Both the position numbers and the translations under genes were made by a program. Under the pieces are notes generated by a model that worked only from the letters and a program-made list of their open reading frames with translations, did not search any database and had not been told where the DNA came from. A stretch of 39,863 bases of DNA from Methanosarcina spelaei (GTDB taxonomy: Archaea; Halobacteriota; Methanosarcinia; Methanosarcinales; Methanosarcinaceae), in contig NZ_LMVP01000190.1 of the NCBI RefSeq assembly GCF_002287235.1, positions 1 to 39,863 on the forward strand, in the 5' to 3' direction. Shown piece by piece: positions 34,678 through 39,863 of the stretch (position 1 is its first letter; each line of letters begins with the position of its first letter).

Positions 34678-35215
34678 ATGCAAGCCGAAGAGAGAGACCC
34701 AGAGGATTTCTTGATTGATATTCTTGATTCAATCGAGAAAATCGAGAGTTTTATTGAAGGATTTGAATTTGAGGATTTTTCCATAGACGATAAAACCATA
34801 TATGCTGTCATTGGTCATCGGTTAAGGAAAAATCGTTATCAATTGCATTGATTTTCATAAAATTTGTTAAATTATTCATCAAATGCAAAACTGGAATCTG
34901 ATATCGATTTCAATTTAAACACTAAACATTTGGGTTTGAGTTTTTCCGTCGAAATCGAGATCAGCAGCTCAAAATCCTTAACCGAATACAAATGTATATG
35001 CTGTAATCCTTGCTCTTGAGATTATTGGAGAAGCAACGAAAGGTCTGCCGGATTCCCTAAAAATGAAGCACCCGGAGATTCCATGGAGAGAAATGTCCGA
35101 TCTGCGCGACAAAATGGTACATGGCGATTTTGGTCTTGATCTTGAAGCCATCTGGAACATAGCAGTAGAGGATATTTCATCCTTAAAACCATTGATTATT
35201 AAAATTTTAAGTTAA
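34678..35215 (+). pseudogene. hepT: HepT-type toxin gene (DUF86), split by a MITE insertion
   Basis: Two pieces of a HepT/DUF86 protein: 34678-34808 (IEKIESFIEGFEFEDFSIDD, then KTIYAV) and 35005-35215 (ILALEIIGEATKGLPDSLKM, later HPEIPWREMSDLRDKMVHGD, then FGLDLEAIW). Between them is a 186-bp element flanked by TATATGCTGT. Removing it with one flank gives KTIYAVILALEIIGEA in one frame and a 113-residue protein, the normal HepT size. HepT is an RNase whose RX4HXY site is silenced by AMP added by MntA. Here the site reads RDKMVHGD, with Asp where the Tyr should be, so it may have been impaired before the insertion. No mntA partner is seen. The ATG has GAGGT about ten bases upstream. Confidence 0.88.
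34809..34994. mobile_element. 186-bp MITE-like element inside the hepT gene
   Basis: The left end is CATTGGTCATCGGTTAAGGA and the complement of the right end is CATTTGTATTCGGTTAAGGA (four mismatches in 20). The exact 10-bp target duplication TATATGCTGT is at 34799-34808 and 34995-35004. No coding frame lies inside. Its ends are unlike those of the other elements in this window. A 10-bp duplication is in the range of IS4-type elements, but the family is not settled. Confidence 0.88.
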
Positions 35216-35370
35216 AAGCAGTTGTCTCCAATTTTTAACTTGGGTTTTTATTCTTGTTTCATCTTACACAAGAACTATAAGGGTATTTCCCGGACAATAT
35301 TAGACTTTGCACCGGTTTATTTGTTATAAATTTTGACTATGCTTAGCCAATGTGCGATTAAATCTTTAAG
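35216..35370. other. AT-rich spacer after hepT
   Basis: No gene is seen before the TATA box at 35371. Confidence 0.4.
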
Positions 35371-35379
35371 TTTATATAT
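35371..35379 (+). promoter_or_regulatory. TATA box of a candidate RNA gene
   Basis: TTTATATAT is a clear archaeal TATA box. A start about 25 bases further on falls at the first arm of the stem described next, at about 35396-35400. Confidence 0.45.
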
Positions 35380-35395
35380 CATGAAGTACTCTAGG

Positions 35396-35490
35396 CTATT
35401 GGGCATCTGGGAAGGTCATAAGAGACCTTTTAACTCTTTTTAATAACCCCCCCATACCCCCCAACTCCCCAATAGCCAGATGCCCAATCC
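35396..35490 (+). ncRNA. Candidate structured RNA with a C-rich loop
   Basis: ATTGGGCATCTGG (35398-35410) pairs perfectly with CCAGATGCCCAAT (35476-35488), a 13-bp closing stem. Inside is a hairpin AAGGTC-ATAAGA-GACCTT (35412-35429) and then a single-stranded stretch with runs of seven, six and four C. A TATA box sits at the right distance upstream and no protein frame covers it. C-rich loops can pair with G-rich ribosome binding sites, so a regulatory small RNA is possible. A small palindromic mobile element is the main alternative. Confidence 0.45.
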
Positions 35491-35730
35491 CCATTAACGT
35501 TTGCTCATCATCTTTTGTTTTCAGTATTCTATGCCCAGAGTGCCACTTGCTTTCTCATATCGTTAGAGCATATTTCATTTTCTTCACCATGTGATTTCAC
35601 ATAGATTTTAGATTCGATCCGAAAGGGATTCTCAGGAAGATAATCAAAAGGCTTAAAACCGGTATTGGATTTTTTTTGCAATTCTTTTTTGCAATTTTTT
35701 TACAATCCTTTGCACAGTTCTTTTATGCAC

Positions 35731-35748
35731 TTCATTACATGTAATGAA
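35731..35748. promoter_or_regulatory. Perfect 18-bp palindrome
   Basis: TTCATTACATGTAATGAA reads the same on both strands. It could be a dimer-binding operator, but no gene starts close by, so the role is open. Confidence 0.35.
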
Positions 35749-36784
35749 CATCTAGTTCCTGAAAAATAAATCTCCACTTTACCTTAAAAACCGTTAACTA
35801 GCCTGTTCTCAACCAAGACTGCTGGATTTTATTAGATTTTTTACGGATATCCTATCTAAAGCGTACGTACCTGGCTATAGAAGTACATGGTACAACCTGG
35901 CTGAGGTTCTGGAACCTTACCATGTCCAGAGAATTAGCAAGAATGAAAGCCAGTTTTTAATCTCATGCTACTGGTTTTCAGTTAAGCTGCATGCCACACA
36001 GCTCTTACGCTTAAAATAATCGTCAAATGGTTTCTTATGTTTGCACTGAAAATTACCAGTAAGCAAATAAATTGCTTTTTTTCAAAATATAAGGTTATAA
36101 AGAGGCTTTTTAAGGATTGTACGAGTTAGATATAATTATATGCAGAATTTAAAGTTTTAAAAAACTTATTTTCTTGAAAAAATCCGTTAAAACCTTTTTA
36201 TCTAAAAAACCTATATCGAAGGTAAAAGTATATAATCGATACCGTAAGCAGCACTTCGAAGACAAAAACATAAATCAGATTAATATCATATTTAAGGAAA
36301 AAGTACAACCTAATTTTCTTGGAAATACTTGGGGACTTATAAACCTGAGATTTCAGCAACTTGCCTTTAAAACCCGAGTTTAAAGCGGCTTATAAGTGTC
36401 AAACGCATCATATACGGGTAAAAATAACTTTTAAATTTTAAAAACCTTTATTTTGCGAATTAAATCATTTAAAACTATTATTTGATTAATTAAACCTTTT
36501 TAAGCTATTTTTTAGTATAAGTATATTTATATTTAATCTGGCGAATTTTAGAATTGTCAAGTTGCAGGTAGTCGGCAAGACAACTGGAACTGGTAAAGAC
36601 GACTAGGTAAATTAAGCAGGTAATTAAGGTACAAAACAAAGTCGAGTAATAAGCGAGTAAAGCGAGTAATAACATAGTAAATAGAAGATTAAATAGAAGA
36701 TAGAAATTAGAAGATAGAAATAATAAAATAAATTAAATAATAAAATAAATTAAATAAATTTCTGGAGTGAGGTATGTGTTGAAA
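35749..36784. other. Gene-poor stretch with folded and protein-like patches
   Basis: At 35885-35925 ACATGGTA and TACCATGT enclose two smaller hairpins (AACCT/AGGTT and AGGTTC/GAACCT). The same patch can be read on the plus strand as a short protein-like run (YLAIEVHGTTWLRFWNL), so it could be a gene scrap. Further on the DNA is AT-rich; 36641-36760 holds short repeats (GCGAGTAA, AGAAGATAGAAAT, TAAAATAAATTAAA) just ahead of the secreted protein genes. A 69-codon frame at 36174-36383 opens with TTG and has no family or binding site; I do not call it. Confidence 0.45.
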
Positions 36785-37195
36785 ATGAAAAAGATAATGG
36801 GAATTTTCCTGGCAGTCTGTTTTGTACTGTCAGTAACAGTTGCATCAGTAAGTGCAGCGCCCTGGGACAATTTCAAATATAACAAATGGGACAACCAAAA
36901 GAACAAGTTTGACAAACAAGACAAGATTAAGTGGGGCAATTACAAGATTAACTGGAACAACGACAAGAGAAAATGGGACAACAATAAGAGAAAATGGGAT
37001 AACGATAAGAGAAAATGGGATAACGATAAGAGAAAATGGGACAATAAGAAACATGATAAAGAATACACCAAATGGTATAAAGTGTATATAAGTTGGTTTG
37101 TCAGCTATAAAACGTTCTGCGGTCAATATACTGAGTTCTACAGCTACTACTACGAATTCTACAGCAGTTATAGCAGCAACTTTGGAAGATGGTAA
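36785..37195 (+). CDS. Secreted Lys/Trp heptad-repeat protein, copy 1
   Basis: A 136-residue exported protein. A signal peptide (MGIFLAVCFVLSVTVASVSA) is followed by four or five near-exact seven-residue units KRKWDND (about residues 64-93), each encoded by a 21-bp unit, then an aromatic end rich in Tyr, Phe and Ser (YKVYISWFVSYKTFC, FYSYYYEFYSSY). Every seventh residue in the repeat is Trp and charge alternates, which fits a helical or fibrous shape. I know no characterised family; a cell-surface or envelope-binding role is only a guess. The next gene is a close tandem copy. GAGGT lies 11 bases before the ATG at 36785; TTG at 36779 is also possible. Confidence 0.8.
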   Translation: MKKIMGIFLAVCFVLSVTVASVSAAPWDNFKYNKWDNQKNKFDKQDKIKWGNYKINWNNDKRKWDNNKRKWDNDKRKWDNDKRKWDNKKHDKEYTKWYKVYISWFVSYKTFCGQYTEFYSYYYEFYSSYSSNFGRW

Positions 37196-37199
37196 GAAC

Positions 37200-37232
37200 T
37201 AGCTGTAAAATGAGATAGCTGTAAAATGAGAT
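37200..37232. repeat. Two copies of AGCTGTAAAATGAGAT
   Basis: A 16-bp unit occurs twice head to tail just after the stop of the first heptad-repeat gene. Confidence 0.85.
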
Positions 37233-37346
37233 GACAATTATCTCATATATCCTTTGGATTAAACAAGCAGCAATCTGGACTAAAAAGAGTAATTTCAATT
37301 AAACTTAGGATTTCAATTAAACTTGGGAGTGGATGATCTGTTAAAA

Positions 37347-37712
37347 ATGAAAAAAATACTGGGGATTTTCCTAGCAGTCTGTTTTGTACTGTCAGTGACA
37401 GTTGCATCAGTAAGTGCAGCATCCTGGGATAATGACAGGAACAAACGGAATGACAACAGGAACAAGTTTGATAACTACGACCGGAATAAGTGGGACAAAT
37501 GGGACAAAGATAAGAGAAAATGGGACAACGATAGGAGAAAATGGGATAACGATAAGAGAAAATGGGACAACGACAAGAGAAAATGGGACAATAAGAAACA
37601 TGATAGCGGGTACAATAAATGGTACGCAGCTTATATGAAATGGCTTAAAACGTATATGAACTGGTTTGGAGGCTATAAAAAGTTCTACGGCAATTATAAC
37701 AGGTACCGTTGA
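37347..37712 (+). CDS. Secreted Lys/Trp heptad-repeat protein, copy 2
   Basis: A 121-residue paralogue of the upstream gene. The signal peptide region is nearly identical in DNA (LGIFLAVCFVLSVTVASVSA), which points to recent tandem duplication. An Asn/Arg-rich lead (NDRNKRNDNRNKFDNYDRNK) precedes five KRKWDND/RRKWDND units. The tail is different in detail but similar in kind: KWYAAYMKWLKTYMNWFGGY, then KKFYGNYNRYR, with aromatic residues every three to four places. The tail is basic where that of copy 1 is Ser/Tyr-rich. The start is taken as the ATG matching copy 1; a longer frame opens with TTG at 37323. A structured region and repeats follow. Confidence 0.8.
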   Translation: MKKILGIFLAVCFVLSVTVASVSAASWDNDRNKRNDNRNKFDNYDRNKWDKWDKDKRKWDNDRRKWDNDKRKWDNDKRKWDNKKHDSGYNKWYAAYMKWLKTYMNWFGGYKKFYGNYNRYR

Positions 37713-37800
37713 GATAGATGGTCAGAGCTGGCTGTAAATTATGTAAATATAAACTATGGTGAAATGTAAACTATGGTGATTACTTAGCCATACACCCCTT

Positions 37801-37960
37801 TGGATTAAAAAACAATAGTCTGGATTAAAAGGATTAAAAAATAGTCTGAATTAAAAAATAGTCTGAATTAAAAATAGTCTGAATTAAAAAATAGTCTGGA
37901 TTAAAAGGATTAAAAAATAGTCTGGATTAAAAGGATTAAAAAATAGTCTGGATTAAAAAG
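37801..37960. repeat. Interleaved GGATTAAAAAATAGTCT repeats
   Basis: About eight copies of ATTAAAAAATAGTCTG-type units, some with an extra GGATTAAAA, form units of 16-17 and 25-26 bp after the second heptad-repeat gene. Confidence 0.88.
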
Positions 37961-37962
37961 CA

Positions 37963-38051
37963 GTAAGACCAAGAGCAGTGGGGTTCTTACTACCTAGAAA
38001 GTAGGGAGATTCACAAGTTCTCAACACCGAGGAACAAAGTGAACTCTCCCT
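37963..38051 (+). other. Multi-hairpin segment, possible terminator or RNA
   Basis: Two stems follow one another: GTAAGACC (37963-37970) with GGTTCTTAC (37982-37990), and AGGGAGATTCAC (38003-38014) with GTGAACTCTCCCT (38039-38051). The second encloses a smaller GTTC/GAAC hairpin. A T/C-rich run follows. It may end the transcript of the heptad-repeat genes or be a small RNA. Confidence 0.4.
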
Positions 38052-38261
38052 GATTCTCTCTTTCTCCTTGGTTCTCTTTTTCCATTATCTCCATTATCAT
38101 TACATCGTTTACATTACTAAATATTACATTATTATTGTTATGTCATTACATTATTATCGTTGTATCATTACGTCAATTACATTGCATCCTGTTACATATT
38201 ACATTGCATCTTGTTACATATTACATTACATCCTGTTACATTTTTGTTGAGTTGTATAAAC
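38052..38261. repeat. TTACAT-rich tandem repeats
   Basis: Three copies of a 22-bp unit (ATTACATTGCATCCTGTTAC, then AT) lie at 38176-38241, after a looser stretch of CATTATTAT/TACATTA motifs. The array ends about 20 bp before the stop of the convergent regulator gene. Confidence 0.9.
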
Positions 38262-39209
38262 TTAGCTTCCCCTGCGCTCCTCATCTATTAAGGTCACAAT
38301 ATTCTCACGCCCATGTTTGAACTTTTTAATTAGTCCTCTTTTTTCCAGTTCTGAAAGCAGAAGGCTGACTTTTACTTCAGAATACTCCAGCCGGCTGCGT
38401 AGTTCTTTTTGTGTAATTCTACCTCTGTGTCCTCTAATCATATCCAGGATTTCTCGCAGATCTGTGGTAAGAGGAGGTCTTTTTAAGTCAGCAGGCTCAA
38501 TTTTGGAGTTATCTGCAATTCCTATTCCTGAATCTCCGGACTCCAGTACTGCCTCCTTTGCTAAGACTGCTTCTCCGCGGTTTCCGAACTCCGGCTTCAT
38601 TCCAGAACCAGAGATTTTGCCGAGAGCATTTGCCAGAAAACCGGATATATTGACCTGCCCTGCCTGAAGCCTGTTTATTTTCATCTTACTCTGCTTTCTG
38701 GAAAGTTTATAACCTCCACCAAGCAGAATAAGAACCATAAAGGCTACTGGTAGGTAGCTTACAGTAAAAAGGTCAGTCCTTGTTTTTTTGGTGGAATTAA
38801 TACTATTGACACTACTTATTTCGTCTTCAGCTGTTTTCATTGCAGAGTTTTCGGAGACTGGATAAAGCAGGAGATCGAAGACATAGTTCCCTTCTTCTTG
38901 AATCTTCAAAGTTGTTTCTTTTAAATAAATCACGGTATTGTTTCGGTAATACCTTGCTGTAATAACGTAGTCTCCAGGACCGAGTTCAAAGGAATACATG
39001 CCGTCTTTTGCCAGTACTGACTGAGGGGGATTAGAATTGATACTAATCACAGTATCATTTAGGGGCTCAAGGGTATCCCATGCATATGTTGCCCCATGGA
39101 TTGTTGCAGTGATGTTGCTGTCTGCTAAGAAAGGTACTCCTGAGGAGGGGGAAGATATCCCTAAAGCGAGTAAAGCAGCAGTGCACAGAATATAGAACCT
39201 CAAGTTCAT
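38262..39209 (-). CDS. Membrane-anchored winged-helix regulator with sensor ectodomain
   Basis: A 315-residue protein. A signal peptide (FYILCTAALLALGISSPSSG) leads an outside domain of about 100 residues with a carboxypeptidase-regulatory-like beta-sandwich pattern (YSFELGPGDYVITARYY). One transmembrane helix follows (SYLPVAFMVLILLGGGYKL), then a variable cytoplasmic linker and a C-terminal winged helix (TTDLREILDMIRGHRGRITQ, then KELRSRLEYSEVKVSLLLSE and LEKRGLIKKF). This makes it a likely one-component signalling protein that senses something outside and binds DNA inside. Such fusions are known from Methanosarcina and other archaea with MarR-like domains. GGTAGAG lies just before the ATG. 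The likely target is not shown; the convergent secreted protein genes are the nearest. Confidence 0.82.
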   Translation of the reverse strand: MNLRFYILCTAALLALGISSPSSGVPFLADSNITATIHGATYAWDTLEPLNDTVISINSNPPQSVLAKDGMYSFELGPGDYVITARYYRNNTVIYLKETTLKIQEEGNYVFDLLLYPVSENSAMKTAEDEISSVNSINSTKKTRTDLFTVSYLPVAFMVLILLGGGYKLSRKQSKMKINRLQAGQVNISGFLANALGKISGSGMKPEFGNRGEAVLAKEAVLESGDSGIGIADNSKIEPADLKRPPLTTDLREILDMIRGHRGRITQKELRSRLEYSEVKVSLLLSELEKRGLIKKFKHGRENIVTLIDEERRGS

Positions 39210-39260
39210 CTCTACCAGTTAATCCAGTATTACCAGTTAATTCAGGATTGTGAGTTGAAG

Positions 39261-39470
39261 TTATGGGGTTTCAGCTGCTGAAAATTTTGAGCATAAATCT
39301 CTCTGAATTTTTCCGAATATAAAATTCATCCTTTTTCGGATCGTTTTAATGACTCGTCCCCATGACCCAAAATGGATTTTGCTTTTTAATAAGTACGTCT
39401 CAAAATTGCTCCTGGTAAGCCAAATATAGAACCTTAAAGCTGACTCATTGAGCACATTCCCCATGTTCAT
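39261..39470 (-). CDS. Short hypothetical frame
   Basis: A 69-codon frame beginning MNMGNVLNESALRFYIWLTR and ending FSAAETP. It has a basic, protein-like make-up, and a TATA-like box (ATATATTTATC, minus strand, about 39510-39522) lies upstream. There is no ribosome binding site and I know no family. It may be a small gene or the scrap of a larger one. Confidence 0.25.
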   Translation of the reverse strand: MNMGNVLNESALRFYIWLTRSNFETYLLKSKIHFGSWGRVIKTIRKRMNFIFGKIQRDLCSKFSAAETP

Positions 39471-39809
39471 AGAATACTACGGCTATAAATTATAATAATA
39501 ATATAGATAATAGATAAATATATCGTTTATTATTTATTTTGGATTAAATAAATCGATAAAATCAATACAGTGCTCTGACCCTGCTTTACGCAATCTTTTT
39601 TATCAAAACAGATATATATTTACAAATTCAAAAACAAGATTCCCGAAAAACTACCAGAGGATCGCAAAAGAATAATTGAGCTGGAAGACTGACAGCATTA
39701 CCAGGTAAGATCAATAAAACAGGGGTTCTTACACAAAGTCCTCCAAATAGGAGTTTTTACACAAAGTCCTCCATTCTGGCAATTTGTATCACATCAGGAA
39801 TTAACCTTT
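39471..39809. other. AT-rich spacer with a direct repeat
   Basis: CACAAAGTCCTCCA occurs twice (about 39732-39745 and 39761-39774), and GGGGTTCTTAC at 39722 repeats a motif at 37980. A plus-strand run at 39612-39689 reads like the tail of a protein (NKIPEKLPEDRKRIIELED) but has no start; it may be a gene scrap. Confidence 0.4.
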
Positions 39810-39863
39810 TTATTACAAGGGAGCGCAGAGGGTCACGAATACCCCAACCTTTAGGTTGGGGAT
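39810..39863 (-). mobile_element. Right end of an IS200/IS605-type (TnpB) element running out of the window
   Basis: At the very edge a perfect hairpin CCCCAACCT-TT-AGGTTGGGG (39842-39861) is followed, on the minus strand, by TATTCGTGACCCTCTGCGC and TTGTAATAA. The same 39 bases recur at 14064-14102. A GC-rich hairpin ahead of a GTGACCC-like end is the form of TnpB-type right ends, whose RNA carries the guide. The transposase or tnpB gene would lie beyond base 39863. Confidence 0.6.

Noticed and set aside
36174-36383. 69-codon frame beginning with TTG
   Set aside because: No ribosome binding site, no family, and a Lys/Asn-rich make-up that follows from AT-rich DNA.
36845-37126. Minus-strand frame opposite the heptad repeats
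   Set aside because: The repeated hydrophobic pattern is the mirror of the 21-bp coding repeat on the plus strand.
39600-39690. Run reading NKIPEKLPEDRKRIIELED as a gene
   Set aside because: No start codon or ribosome binding site in frame and a stop just upstream; at best a scrap.

Overview
The window looks like chromosomal DNA from a methanogenic archaeon of the genus Methanosarcina. It is AT-rich, with long intergenic spacers full of short-period tandem repeats, TATA-type promoter boxes and GGAGG-type ribosome binding sites. Gene content fits: an AmmeMemoRadiSam-type radical SAM enzyme, pyruvoyl-dependent arginine decarboxylase, paired Tat translocase genes, PGF-CTERM-like surface protein tails and YVTN beta-propellers. 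Species cannot be settled from the sequence alone. No rRNA, tRNA or CRISPR array was seen.

Layout. 0.1-2 kb: radical SAM enzyme and a NUDIX hydrolase. 2.1-5.7 kb: a Tat export locus with two TatA-type proteins and a canonical TatC on the minus strand, and a second, divergent TatC on the plus strand across a 957-bp repeat-bearing spacer. 6.2-7.1 kb: an EamA-type transporter. 7.5-13.2 kb: a giant DUF4011-type SF1 helicase with a PD-(D/E)XK nuclease domain, a possible genome-defence or DNA-processing enzyme. 13.2-14.2 kb: repeats and an IS200/IS605-like end. 14.3-19.6 kb: an envelope or lipid-linked glycan cluster (GT2 glycosyltransferase, flippase-like membrane protein, methyltransferase, large multi-span membrane protein). 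20.0-25.2 kb (minus): arginine decarboxylase and two tandem HyuA-like ASKHA proteins without a HyuB partner. 25.9-29.9 kb: a small HTH-like protein, a RelE-type toxin-antitoxin pair, an ABC-2 exporter and a YgjP-type metallopeptidase. 30-35.2 kb: secreted or surface genes and a HepT-type toxin, several of them broken. 35.2-36.8 kb: a gene-poor stretch with a candidate structured C-rich RNA. 36.8-37.7 kb: two tandem secreted proteins with a Lys/Trp heptad repeat. 38.3-39.2 kb: a membrane-anchored winged-helix regulator. 39.8 kb: the end of an IS200/IS605-type element running out of the window.

The strongest novel signals are at base level. A 197-bp MITE-like element with an 8-bp target duplication splits a C39-like peptidase gene. 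A 186-bp element with a 10-bp duplication splits a hepT gene. In both, removing the element plus one target copy restores the reading frame exactly. Two further intergenic elements share ACTTTCCGCAGATGT ends. A TAA stop cuts the C-terminal PGF-type surface anchor off a beta-propeller protein. The second TatC lacks both glutamates that recognise twin-arginine signals in the classical TatC. The right third of the window is therefore accessory DNA being eroded by small non-autonomous elements.
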